Assembly (NCBI RefSeq): GCF_009905375.1
Contig: NW_027417639.1
Span: forward strand, 1 to 64,000
Reading direction: 5' to 3'
Source of the DNA: Apium graveolens
Taxonomy: Eukaryota; Streptophyta; Magnoliopsida; Apiales; Apiaceae
Length of the DNA: 64,000 nt
Below, in pieces: positions 22,913 through 34,499 of the stretch. How positions within the stretch are numbered: position 1 is the stretch's first letter; each line of letters begins with the position of its first letter. A program made the position numbers and the translations under genes. The notes below the pieces were generated by a model that saw only the letters and a program-made list of their open reading frames with translations, searched no databases and was not told the DNA's origin.

Positions 22913-23326
22913 ATTCAGGATTGATGATGGAATAGTCTAGTTGTCTAGTTAGCCGAGGCCTTAGTAAGAGCCAATTTTTCGGGATAGTTGACTTGTATAT
23001 AGCATCCCTTTTTCTGAATAGACAGATAGACTCTTGTGTATCATTTTTGGGACAGATGACTGTAGCACTGTTGTACTTTTGACCAGATCAAACTATGTAT
23101 TTCTTGTATTATGTATATATTTGTTTCCTTTGGTTCAGTTCATTAGTGACGGGATCACTGTTTTTATCATTATTATTACTGCACTTCGTATTAGAACTTT
23201 CTTAAAAATAATAGAATTGCGATATACGTTCTCCCCATTATAAGAGCTGTGCAAGGCATAATGTTGTATATGATTGTGACCTAACGTTGAATTTTCCCAA
23301 TAATTTTTTTTATTATTATCAGAATC
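22913..23326 (+). other. Non-coding leader before gag of element B
   Basis: About 410 AT-rich bases between the end of the acidic frame and the gag ATG. No ORF with family features. Pyrimidine- and T-rich toward the end (TTTTTTTTATTATTATC before 23320), which could hold a splice acceptor. Confidence 0.5.
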
Positions 23327-26275
23327 ATGCCGCCAAGAAAGATTGGAACTAGGGCGAACCCTGGATCTGAAGACCAGGGAAGCCATAACCAGGATGATAG
23401 GAACCAGGAGCACAGTGAAGAGGAAGATGAGGATTATGTGGAACAGGATGACTCCCTGTATGAAGAGGAAGAGGAAACATATGATGTTGAGGGATTTGAG
23501 ATAGAGGCTGAAGAAGGAGAAACCGAGGTGGAGCAACCAGTACCAAACCCAGGCATGGATCCCATGGGCCAGTTCATGCAACTCCTAAGGCAGAATTTGG
23601 AAAGTCAACCCAACCCACCCCCTCAAGGAAATAACAATGTTGTGGCAAACTCTTTCAGGGCTTTTAAGTCCCTTAAGCCCCCTGAGTTCCACGGATCAGC
23701 TGACCCAGTTGAGGCAAGGGCATGGTTAAAGGAAATGGAGAAATCTTTTGAGATTTTGAGTACCGAGGAGGCACAGAAGACTGTATTTGCTACCTACCTT
23801 CTGAAAGGAGAAGCTAACTACTGGTGGGAGGCCAAGAAAAATATGGAGACAGACGCTATTATAACCTGGGAGAGATTTAGTCAGTTGTTTCTGGGGAAGT
23901 ATTTCCCGAGGTTTATGGAAAATCAGATGGAGCTCAAGTTCTTGGAGCTAAAGCAGAATAACTTGTCTGTAGCAGAGTACGAAGCGAAATTTACTGAGTT
24001 ATCAAGGTTTGTGCCAGAGTTTGTGAGCACCGAGGAAAAGAAAGCTAGGAGGTTTCAGCAGGGACTGAAACCGTGGATTCAGAATAGGGTGGCAATCCTT
24101 GAGCTTACGGACTATGCCACTCTGGTGCAAAAGGCAACGATTGTAGAAGTCGGAAGTGAACAGATGCAGAAGGAAAGAGAGAAGAAAGGAATAAAGAGGA
24201 AAAGTATGAGCATGGGTGGAGGTTCCGCAGGAAGGAGCTTCCCAACTAGATTTAATCGAGGAGCAGTGTCCCTTCCAGGAAGGAACACTGGGTTTAAGCG
24301 GCCAATGAGTGTGAGTGTGAGCCAGGGCGGCCAGAAGTCAAGAATGTCTTATTCCAACCAGTCTCGACCCTCATTGCCAACCTGTAACACTTGTGGAAGA
24401 ATGCATTCTGGGGAATGTAAGGGAAAGCCAGTAACCTGCTTTAAGTGTGGGCAAGTGGGCCACTATTCTCACAAATGCCCTTCGTCAGCCCCTGCCGTCA
24501 TTCCAACCACCAATTGTCATCTGTGTGGACGCCCGGGTCATTGGAAGAGGGAATGCCCAATGAACAAACCAGCAGCTTTGGGAGCAAGCAGGGCTGCTTC
24601 CAATAAGCCACCTACTGCAAGAACTTTCAACATGACAGTCCAGGATGCTATGAAAGATTCAGATGTGATAGCAGGTACCCTTTCTCTAAATTTAGTCAGT
24701 ACAAACGTTTTATTTGATTCGGGAGCAACTAAATCTTTTATATCAAGGGACTTTGCGCATAAATTAAGACTTAAAGCTGAACCCTTGATAGAACCCTTAC
24801 AAGTAGAAATAGCCAACCATGAAATTATTCCTGTTAACCAGATTCACCCCGCCTGTGAGAAAGGCATAGGGGAGCAATCTTTTAGTGTGGATCTGATTCC
24901 TTTTAAATTAGGGGAGTTTGATGTAATTTTGGGAATGGACTGGCTATCTAGCAATGATGCTCAGATAGACTGTAAAGGGAAGAAAGTTAAGTTAAATATC
25001 CCCGGGAAGAAAGAAGTTATATTTAGAGGAAAGAGGCAGACGCAAAAATTTTTGACTATGGCCCAGGCCAAAAGGATGCTACGAAAAGTAAGTGAGGCTT
25101 ACCTAGCCTATGTGGTGGACACGCAGAAGGAGGTGCCCAACTTGCAAGATATTCCAGTAGTCAACAAATTTGAAGATGTATTCCCACAAGACCTTCCAGG
25201 ATTACCACCCGATAGAGTGATTGAATTTGCTATTGAGTTGGCCCCAGGGACGGCGCCAGTTTCAAAAGCACCTTACCGGTTAGCCCCGTTAGAAATGAAG
25301 GAATTAGCTATCCAATTGCAGGAACTCTTGGATAAGGGTATGATAAGACCCAGTGTGTCTCCGTGGGGAGCACCAGTTTTATTTGTTAAGAAGAAAGATG
25401 GGAGCATGAGGTTGTGCATAGACTATCGAGAGTTGAACAAGCTAACCATAAAGAACAGGTACCCATTACCTAGAATAGACGATCTGTTCGACCAGCTAAA
25501 GGATGCTGTTTATTTTTCCAAGATCGACCTGAGAACTGGATATCACCAACTAAAGATTAAACCCGAAGATATTTCCAAGACAGCGTTCCGTACCAGGTAT
25601 GGGCATTATGAGTTCTTGGTAATGTCCTTTGGATTAACCAACGCCCCAGCGGCTTTCATGGATTTAATGAATAGAGTATTTAAGAAGTACTTGGACAAAT
25701 GTGTGATAGTTTTTATCGATGATATTTTGATCTACTCAAGGACTGAGACAGAACATGCAGAGCATTTGAGGATAGCTCTAGGAATACTAAGAGAGGAACA
25801 GTTATATGCCAAATTCTCGAAGTGTGAATTCTGGCGGAATGAAGTACAGTTTTTAGGACATATGATCAATAAGGAAGGAGTATTGGTCGACCCCTCCAAG
25901 ATAGAGGCGGTCTCAAATTGGGAAAGGCCAACCACACCCACAGAGGTAAGGAGTTTTATAGGATTGGCCGGCTACTATCGTAGATTTGTACAGGACTTTG
26001 CGAAGATCGCAGCCCCTTTGACCCGACTTACTCGTAAGACAGAGAAGTTTGAATGGACGGAGAAATGCGAGAACAGTTTTCAGGAATTAAAGAAAAGGTT
26101 GATAACGGCTCCGGTGTTGGCATTGCCGAACGGAAAAGGAGATTTTGTGATATATAGTGACACGTCGCACAAAGGACTAGGGTGTGTGCTTATGCAGCAC
26201 GGTAAAGTGATTGCGTATGCGTCGAGACAACTGAAGGAATACGAGATTAGATATCCTATGTCCAATGAAGTGTGA
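23327..26275 (+). pseudogene. gag-pol: Gag-Pol of Tekay chromovirus B, N-terminal part (gag, PR, RT, RNase H start)
   Basis: Open frame of 982 codons from ATG 23327. In order: acidic N-terminus (residues 20-70, [13 protein letters not shown]), retrotransposon gag capsid (about 105-280; [27 protein letters not shown]), three Cys-His knuckles (about 352-410; one compact [12 protein letters not shown], then two CX2CX4HX4C), aspartic protease ([11 protein letters not shown], about 463; ILGMDWL), reverse transcriptase ([20 protein letters not shown]; catalytic FIDDILIYS near 800) and the start of RNase H ([15 protein letters not shown]). Gag and pol are one frame, as is usual in Tekay. The last genuine residues are about EIRYP; the codons after 26257 belong to the inserted DNA, which ends the frame. 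Confidence 0.93.
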
Positions 26276-27539
26276 GAATTCCTCCGAGTTCATGCTGCCG
26301 GAGTTCTCAGAATTCCGTGACCCCATAATACACAGGGAGGCTAGAAATATGGGTGATAAAATAAAGGTGTAGAGATGTGGAGCAGAAAAGTATAGGGCAA
26401 GTAAGAAATAAAAGCTTAAAGGAGGTATAATGGAAGCGAGAAGATGAAGGCAGTTTGAAGAAGATGAAGAAATTAACTATAAAAGGTAATAAAGAAATGG
26501 GGGGGAAGTAAAATGTAGTAGGCGGGAGACTAAAATGGAAATAAATTGCATGGACTGTTGGAAATTAGATCTGGATATTAGTAAAGCAGCTAGGCGGGAA
26601 AGGAAATTCTAGAGAGAAGTGAGAGCATCTCTCTCTAAAAAATCAGCCCAACAACTGATATACTTCCTCTTGAAATGTAAAGAATTGGATGGGACATCCT
26701 AAAAAAAAAAGTTTAAAAAAATGACTGGGATATACTCTCAGTCCTCCTCAATGTTTACATTGAGGGGGGACACGAAGACCAAGAAAAAGTGTAATTTATT
26801 AGATAAAAGTAGGAAAAGTAAGTAAAGTGGTGGGACCGGTCAATGATTAATGTATAAAGTAAATATAAAGTGGAGATAGTGGGTGAAGTAGATGATGTGA
26901 TTGAATTTTATATAATAAAAATTTACTATTTTTAGTATGTAAAGAAATGAAAGGGACCGTCTTTTTTAAAGGAATGAGAGGGATAAGAGGGGTACATGTT
27001 GTAATGTTAGGGCAGGGAATAGTCAGGGCTGCTGGATGATAGGATAGGGAAATTTCACATTCAAGGATGGTCATTACTCACCCTAAAGCATTGCATGTTT
27101 TTGTTAAGGAAACACAGCTAAATGTAGCTACGTACACTTACACACCAAAACATTTTCTGCCTATCCTGCAGAACACCAGAGCACTTTTTTCACGTGCTTC
27201 TCCATCACATGTAGGCAAAAGGCTACATTAATTATGTGTTCTTGTTTGTTTATCTACTGCTGCTATGATAAAATATCTTCTAGACTCGTAAACAAATATA
27301 TGGCCTAAATGAATGTTACATTATAATCTTTGTTTATACACACATATAAAACCCTAAAATAAAATGGAAAAAAATTTAAACAAAGATCAAATATTCAAAA
27401 ATAATGTTATGATCATGCAGTTTTAAGCATACTCATACACGTTCATACCGTTCTGTCATTACCCTCTCAGTGATCCCTCACAACCTCGACACACACTGAA
27501 AACTCTCATTCATGAACCAAGTTATTCTTCATGTTTCAG

Positions 27540-27742
27540 AAAAAAGTTATGCAGTTGATTGTAATTTGAGGTGGAACCGGTGCACCTTCACTAGTGATGC
27601 ATCCATTTCACACGGGACAACTCACTGAATGTAGGTGATGATTGTGTGTTTGAGCTGTTTGACTCCAGAAAATTTTCTTCATATTTCGAGCAAAACCGAA
27701 ATATACAAGATGTTAATTTGTTGGAGTTCTTCAATAATCTAG
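27540..27742 (+). pseudogene. Captured B3-domain (REM-type) exon fragment
   Basis: Follows a good 3' splice site (CTTCATGTTTCAG ending at 27539). Read from 27542 it gives KSYAVDCNLRWNRCTFTS, then DAIHFTRDNSLNVGDDCVFE and LLTPENF before ending at 27740-27742. This matches the second half of the plant B3 DNA-binding fold as found in REM/VRN1-like proteins: W/A-V-C then R-x-x-R, an F..DN.L segment, and the hallmark GD.CVFEL. The first half of the domain is not seen upstream, so it is a fragment. It probably came from a host transcription-factor gene. Recognition is by motif only. Confidence 0.55.
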
Positions 27743-28170
27743 CACTGAAATCTGCAATTTCCTTTTTGCTTTCGCGTTATGCTTGCTAAAGAAATGACTC
27801 TTAAACATTAGGGCGACCTGTTAACCAACATACATAATCCTGGTCAACGGCGATAATTAAAAGTTTTATCCCCACTTTCGAGTGATTTCAGCGGTTAAAA
27901 AGCACTAAACTTCGTAGATTCATCAGAATATAAGATCAATGTCAGGAAGGCAAAACCGTGATTTACAGTCAACGATGGCCGGGGAAGACCCTAAACAATA
28001 TATTCCCTCTTCCCTAAAATAAGTGTCTCTTTGACTTCGTGCACGTAGTTTGTAGTGTTAAAAAAAACATACTTCTAGACATTATTTTTCAAATTTAATC
28101 AAATTTAATTTAAAGAACAACAGTACTGAGCAACTCCAGTGAAAAGAAGAAGAATGCAAGACACTTCTGC

Positions 28171-28700
28171 TTTTTTTTTTTGGTAAATGAGGTCAAGTCT
28201 CGTATATATATAAAAAAAACAGAGAAGAGAATATACAGAGGGGATCCTTTCCCAAATTTCTAAGGAACAAATCTCCAAAAAAAATAAGGAAAAGGATAAA
28301 AGACAAACCAAAATACAAGGAGAGCAAACCAAACAAGCCTAACTAAAGTCCAGCAACCAAAACTGGGCCAATCCAACAGGCCCAAGAGAAAAACAGACCT
28401 AAACAAGGTCAAACAGGCCCAACCCAAACAAGCAGACACATCGCAGCTAGCTTCCAACGAATCAAAGCCCCACATAAGGGAAACAAAGCCAGCAAACCAG
28501 ACTTTCACAGTAGAATGAAAAATCCGAAGCAAAAGTCCCTGGCCTGGAGACATAGCCACGAAAATTACAGGCAGCAAAATTCTACCAATCGAGCTCCTGC
28601 AATTCAGAAAATAGGCAGCTAGAGAAACTTGAAAAAACTTCCTATGCAGCACCACCTCGCAAGCACCTAAACACAAACCCCATCTCGGCTCGAAGCGCAT
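28171..28700 (-). mobile_element. 5'-truncated LINE (L1-type) tail
   Basis: On the minus strand the sequence ends ...GACTTGACCTCATTTACC followed by an 11-A tail (28171-28181), the form seen at plant L1 LINE 3' ends. A frame of 146 codons (28700-28260, minus) is hydrophobic and lacks RT motifs; it would correspond to the region after RT in a LINE. No matching target duplication was found on the two sides. Confidence 0.5.
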
Positions 28701-28710
28701 GCGAAACGGG

Positions 28711-30483
28711 CACCTTGAGCTCGCGGCAATAGTATTTGCTTTAAAAATTTGGAGGCACTATTTGTATGGAGAGAAGTGCGAGATTTTCACAGACCATAAG
28801 AGCCTCAAGTACATATTTACGCAGAAAGAGCTCAACATGCGCCAGAGGAGATGGTTAGAACTAATCAAGGACTATGATTGTGAGATTCTCTATCATCCAG
28901 GGAAAGCCAATGTGGTGGCTGATGCCCTTAGTAGAAAGGAAAGACTCAGAATGATAACGACTTCGGAAGAATTAATAAGAGATTTTGAGAGAATGGAAAT
29001 AGAAGTAAAGGTAACCGGAACCGGAGCTGAAAAGCTTGTTGAGATCTCAATGCAGCCAGAGTTATTGGAAAAGATCAGATTGTGCCAGGAGAAAATGATG
29101 AAAGAAGGCAGAGAGTCAATGACTGGAGAGGAGATCCATACCGAGAAAGATGATAAAGGGATAATGAGGTACTCCTACCGGATTTGGGTTCCGAATGTTC
29201 AAGAGCTTAAAGATGAGATATTGGATGAAAGCCATAGTTCAAGGTATTCCATTCACCCGGGAAGTACCAAGATGTATAGGGATTTGAAGGAATATTACTG
29301 GTGGCCCAACATGAAGAGGGACGTAGCAGAATGGGTAAACAAATGTTTGACTTGCCAAAGGGTAAAGGCAGAGCACTAGAGACCCAGTGGACTCTTACGA
29401 CCCCTGGAGATTCCCGAATGGAAATGGGAACAGATAGCGATGGATTTTGTTGTAGGATTGCCAAGGACGAAAGCCAATCACGACGCCATATGGGTAATTA
29501 TAGACCGACTGACAAAGTCAGCTCATTTCATTCCTATCAATGAGAGATACACAGTCGATAGACTGGTGGACATTTACCTTAAGGAAATAGTGACGCGGCA
29601 TGGAGTCCCAGCGTCCATTGTCTCAGACCGAGACCCCAGGTTCAACTCCAGATTTTGGAGGAGCTTTCAGGAATGTGTAGGGACCAAGTTAAATATGAGT
29701 ACTGCGTACCATCCCCAGACGGATGGGCAGAGTGAAAGGACCATCCAGACACTAGAAGATATGTTGAGAGTCTGTGCAATAGACCTTAAAGGAAGTTGGG
29801 ATGATCACTTGCCGTTGATCGAGTTTTCTTATAACAATAGCTTTCATGCTAGCATCGGAATGCCGCCTTATGAGGCCCTGTACGGAAGAAGGTGTCGATC
29901 TCCCTTATACTGGGATGAAGTAGGAGAGCGGAAGATGCTCGGACCCGAAGTGGTCCAAAGGACCAAAGATATAGTGGATCTTATCAGAGGGCGACTTGTA
30001 GTAGCCCAAGACAGACAGAAGAAATATGCAGACCTAGCCCGAAAGGACAAGGAATATGAAGTAGGGGACTTAGTACTGTTGAAAGTATCCCCTTGGAAGG
30101 GATTAATGAGGTTCGGAAAGAAAGGAAAACTAAGCCCAAGATACATTGGACCTTTTGAGATATTAAGACGGATTGGAAAGTTAGCTTACGAGCTAGCCCT
30201 ACCCCCTAACTTGCAACAAGTTCATAATGTGTTCCATGTGTCAATGCTAAGGAGGTATCATCGGGATGCCAGACACATAGTGGAGTACGAGCAGGTGGAT
30301 ATGCAGCCATATCTAACTTACGTGGAGAAGCCAGTAAGGATTATGGATAAGAAGGAGCAGGTGCTTCGGAACAAAGTGATCAAGCTAGTCAGAATACTAT
30401 GGCAGAATCATAACGTGGAAGAATCAACTTGGGAACTAGAGAGCACAATGCTAGAAAAGTACCCCCATTTGTTTTCTGTTTGA
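28711..30483 (+). pseudogene. pol: Pol of Tekay chromovirus B, C-terminal part (RNase H, integrase, chromodomain-like tail)
   Basis: Resumes RNase H ([48 protein letters not shown]), then the integrase HHCC zinc finger (H-SSRYSI-H...CLTC), a TAG at 29377-29379, and in the same frame the integrase core: MDFVVGLP, SIVSDRDPRF and HPQTDGQSERTIQTLE give the D, D and E of the DDE site. The C-terminal part has CRSPLYWDEVGE, the YIGPFEI core and LQQVHNVFHVSML, ending with a chromodomain-group-II-like segment (ILWQNHNVEESTWELE...KYPHLFSV). Upstream and downstream of the TAG are in one frame, so a single base change (a CAG-to-TAG change would explain it) is the only lesion here. The stop falls right after the zinc finger. 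Confidence 0.9.
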
Positions 30484-30503
30484 TTCCGGGACGGAATCCT
30501 TTT

Positions 30504-30516
30504 AAGGAGGGGAGAC
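30504..30516 (+). promoter_or_regulatory. Polypurine tract of element B
   Basis: AAGGAGGGGAGAC directly before the 3' LTR; identical to those of A and D. The preceding 20 bases (ATTCCGGGACGGAATCC) form an inverted repeat that is also kept in A and D. Confidence 0.9.
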
Positions 30517-33500
30517 TGTAATAACCCCAAAATTTTCAACTTTTTTGTAACCCTTGTGAATAGTGTTTTAGCTAAATGAGAAAACTTTTCACGCCACACT
30601 ATGTAGGGGTTCTGTTATGGATATTCTGGGATATTATTAGTACTCTATGAAGTATATAAGTGTATGTAAAGATCGTCAGAATCCAATTCCGAACACTTTG
30701 GTTTTTCCCGGAAATCCACTAGATACGGAGAGAATTGAGTATAAGGTAACAGGATAAAAAGAATTAAATTAAAGGATTATAATAGAGGATCATAAAAAGG
30801 AATATAATGTATTGAGAAAGGTTAAGGGAACCTAAGTAATAAGATCCCGAGTATGATCCTTCAAACGATAAACGAGAACGAAAGTTAAGCGAACCGTATA
30901 ACAGATCAGCGGTCATTAGGAAAACGATTAGGAAGTTAATCAAAGGGATTAGTGGGAATGATGTCATCCAACCAATAGAAAGAGGACAAGGAAGGGAGGA
31001 TGACATCATGAGGATGACACAAGCATGACATGGGAAGGAAGGAGGTGTGGTGGCTTTGTAACCACACAAATTCAAGGGCAAGAAGGTAATTGACTAAATC
31101 AAACACAAAAGCAAAGCAACCAAGCCAAGTAAATTCATTCTTCATCAAAAATCAAAAAGAACCAAGGCCTTGTTCATCTTTGCTCTCGGCTTTTCACTAT
31201 TCATTAGGCAAGAAATTTCAAAAATTCAAGATCCAAGCTTCCTAAATTGGTGAGTAAATTCCCTAATCATCTTCATGCTTAGTTAGGGCTATATCATGAG
31301 TTTAAGCCATTAATTCCTTCTCAATCTTCTTCATTTAATCAAAGAAGAAGACTATGAATAGTGTTTTCAAGTTTTTAACTTGAAGTTTTTCTTGTTTTTC
31401 TTGAAGATCCAAGCAATTTTAAGACTTCTCAAAGCTTCTTAAGGCTTCCTAGCTCCTCCCACCACTTCAAGGAAGGTATACCATCTCCAAACCCTAGATT
31501 CCTATGTATTATAAGATGATTTTGATTAGTAGGATGATATTGTATCTTGTTGTTGTGATTTAGAGTTTGGGATTTGGAATGGTAGTGAAATGGAATGGTA
31601 AATGTTGTGGTTTTGATTAAAAGAACTTAAGTATGATTAAAGTTAAGCTTAGGCATAAGTATGAATGTTAAAATTGAATTGATTGGGGTTGTTATGATGT
31701 GATAAGGATGGATGTTGGTTGTATGTTGGATTTGAGGTTGAATTGGGAGGGTTTTGAATGGTTTAAAATATTGGAAATCGCGTAAATATAGCCGTCGTAA
31801 CGTCCGATTTTCTTTAGACTGTTTTTGTACATAACATTAGGACCCGAGAACCCCCTGCTAGATTATGACCATTGCCATGTCTAGATAGCTCATGTTACGA
31901 GCTTCGTTTTGATATGTAGTTCGTTCGATTCCGATGCACGGTTTAGGAGAAACGACCGTTTCAAGTAACGGCGTTTCGTGAACGAAACTTTTCCCCTCGC
32001 CTTACTTTGAAACATAGGTTAAAGACCAAAAAGGGTTAATTAATGTATGAAACATTTATGGTAAGTGTGCTAGGCAGTTAGTAAGACACTCGCGAAGGAA
32101 TCGCCTTAAAACTCGTAAAGGTTAAATTATTAAAAATGGTGGAGCCGAGGGTACCCGGGTGACTTAAGCAAATCAGTAAGCGCAAAACAAGCGTTAGAGT
32201 CTAAGTTAGTTAAAGTATAGATTTACAAGTGACTTTGGTTTAATTCCAACTTACTTGTTGTTTATAGGTTACCAGACTCGTCCCGAGCCTTTTATCACCC
32301 CAAGTCGCTCAGGCAAGTTTTCTACCCGTTATAACTGTTGTGGTGATGAATATATGTATTTGCATTATCTGGTGATAGATGCATGTTGGTTAATTAGAAA
32401 ATGTTGTTATATATTGAAGCATGCTGCTATGGTATATATATATGCATGCCTGTTTCGCATTCTTTCCATATATATATCTGTTGATTCAGTTGATAATACC
32501 TATGCTAGAGGATAGCGGTAATTTGCATATACCCTTAGTACAGGGACCCAAAGGTGAAAATATTTCTAAAACCGGGAGTCGAGGATCCCGAGTAGATTTT
32601 GTATATATGGATATAAATATATATATATATATATATTTATACTTATATATATATATATGGTCATAGTTTTCAAAACTATTAATCGAATAAGGTTTATTCG
32701 ATAACTTTAACTTTATTCTATTATTGAATATTTTTGAATATTCATTTGAGGATCTATGACTCTGATTATTTGCTGAGATTTGTTCTTTATTTTATTAAAG
32801 AATAAGGTGTAAATAATCAAACTTATTTTCGATTATTCAAATAAAGATAGTACTTTCATATAAGTATATCTTTGGTTATTTAATACTCGTTTCAAGTATA
32901 AGTTTTAATACTTTTACTTCAATTATTTTTATAAAGATTATTCTTTATGGGAATATTATTTAAATAATAATATTCAGTTATTTTCAAAATATTCTGGGGA
33001 CTGATTTACTTCATTAAATCAGCTTTACTCCAAACACTCTATAAAGTGTTTTCGAGTCTTCAAAATGATTTTTAAAAGATAGAGCGGATTCCAAAACTCA
33101 TTTTTATATTTAAGATCTTCCTTTTAAGGGGATTTAAATACTCGCTCAAAATTTGAGGGATCCGGCTCTGTGGTGTGTTTTATATTCGCAACAAGGTTGC
33201 TGTTTTGTTAAATGAATTGATTACTTACCCAACACTCGGGAAGTAAAATTCTTGGAACAAGTTAATCCATTAACAGGCATCGCCTGGGAAATATCGGTGA
33301 GTTTTCCTTTCCAACTAGATACGACTTCTTGGTGGAGCCGTATCAACAAGTTCTACTTGGGGAAAGGGGGAACGAGCTTTACGTTTCAGAGTCATGTATT
33401 TCATCTGAACTAGGAGTGGCGTAAGTGGTCGAGTGGCGCCGGCCCAGCCTTATTATATTGGCCCAAATGGCCTGGAAGTTCCACTAAGGCGGTCCATTCC

Positions 33501-34494
33501 TTAGGAGTTCAGTGTTCGGTTGACAAGTAAATCCGACAGGTTCTCCTCTACATGTAGAAAATGGTGGGGTTGTACTACTACGACTGATCATCGTAAGTGG
33601 TCTTCCTGGCGCGGCAAACTCCTGTAATGAGTTCATCATCCATTTGGATAATTCTGCAACACTACCCGTAGCATTTCGATCGAAAGGCTACTAATGGGTG
33701 GTTGCCGAAGCATTGACAGGGTCAAACATTTTTATTGGTGTATCCATTGAATGAAGTATCTCGTAACTTCATTTCTTTTCAAAATATTTCAAAGATCAAA
33801 TATTTTCAAGTTTTATTTGTGGTCTCATCTATGGGATGACCTCGTGAATCTTATTATACTTCGAACAGTAGTAGTTCAAGTAGATTTCAAAAAAAAAATG
33901 GTATAAGTATAGTGAAGTAATTGGTAACTTCATCTTCTTTTAAAACTTATATCCAGTAAGTAATTACCTTACTCATGATAAAGAATTTTAGTAAGTATCC
34001 ATTTAGATACTTGTATTATTGTTATCACTATATATTATCTTGCGAGCTGTAAGGCTCACTCTTGCTTTATTTCTTCATCACACAACAACAGTTAGGAAAG
34101 ATGGCCAGACTCCAGCAAACCCAGCGCAAGCGCGTGGGAAGCGTCCCGCGTCTTCCCGATGATGTTGTGGCTGCTATAGCTGCAGAGGTAGATCCATTGG
34201 TAGATCAGGCATTCTACTTTTGAGAATCAATTATGTATAATTATAACTTGTGGCAGATAATGGCAATTAACTGTAAATTTATCAAGTAATCGTTTTGGGT
34301 TGTAATAACTTTTAAATTGTGGATTCAAAGACTTGTACTTATTTCAATTTCATCTCTGAGACTATAACGGGTTGTGGTGTGTGTTAGTGTGGGGTCACAG
34401 CATAAGGTTATTTTTATTAATTAAGTGAAGTGATATTGTGGAAAGAAAGACCGTGACGACCCGGATCCCCGACCCCGAATTTGGGGGTGTTACA
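30517..34494 (+). repeat. 3' LTR of element B (3978 bp)
   Basis: Partner of 18023-21996 with the same ends; differences seen by eye are single bases and AT-tract length. Contains its own micro-ORF (34101-34223) and hairpin block (about 31950-31990). Confidence 0.92.
34101..34223 (+). CDS. LTR micro-ORF, 40 codons, copy in B 3' LTR
   Basis: Same as 21603-21725 but with R at residue 11 and P at 19 (RKRVGSVPRLPD), agreeing with the D copies. A transcript starting in this 3' LTR would read outward into element C DNA. Confidence 0.4.
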   Translation: MARLQQTQRKRVGSVPRLPDDVVAAIAAEVDPLVDQAFYF

Positions 34495-34499
34495 ATCCC
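34495..34499. other. Target-site duplication of element B (ATCCC), right copy
   Basis: ATCCC directly after LTR end GGTGTTACA; matches 18018-18022. Confidence 0.93.

Larger units (their letters stand above)
26258..28710. mobile_element. 2.4-kb composite insertion in the RNase H gene of B
   Basis: Interrupts RNase H between EIRYP and [13 protein letters not shown], which are nearly adjacent in intact relatives. It is not retrotransposon coding sequence. Contents: AT- and purine-rich DNA with a perfect inverted repeat CCTCAATGT/ACATTGAGG near 26747-26766; a B3-like exon with a splice acceptor (27540-27742); and at the right a minus-strand LINE tail (28171-28700). I find no clear terminal inverted repeats, Helitron ends or target duplication, so the carrier is unknown. 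A gene-fragment-capturing DNA transposon or two successive insertions are both possible. Boundaries are accurate to about 10 bp. Confidence 0.7.
18023..34494 (+). mobile_element. Gypsy/Tekay chromovirus B, 16.5 kb, nearly intact
   Basis: Complete plus-strand element: 5' LTR 18023-21996, PBS 22001-22012, acidic ORF, gag-pol, PPT 30504-30516, 3' LTR 30517-34494, perfect TSD ATCCC. Domain order gag-PR-RT-RNase H-IN-chromodomain-like tail, LTRs near 4 kb and the gag signature ([15 protein letters not shown]) fit the Tekay/Del clade of chromoviruses. It sits inside the additional ORF of Copia C. The pol gene is broken by a 2.4-kb insertion (about 26258-28710) and one TAG (29377-29379); otherwise it is open, and the LTRs differ only by scattered bases, so insertion was recent. 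It is the best candidate in the window for the type of element that mobilised A and D. Confidence 0.93.

Noticed and set aside
23135..23581. 148-codon minus-strand ORF over the gag start
   Set aside because: It is antisense to the B leader and gag N-terminus and has no independent support.
28260..28700. 146-codon hydrophobic ORF on the minus strand
   Set aside because: It falls in the LINE tail and has no RT or endonuclease motif; the Phe/Leu/Trp richness comes from the base composition.
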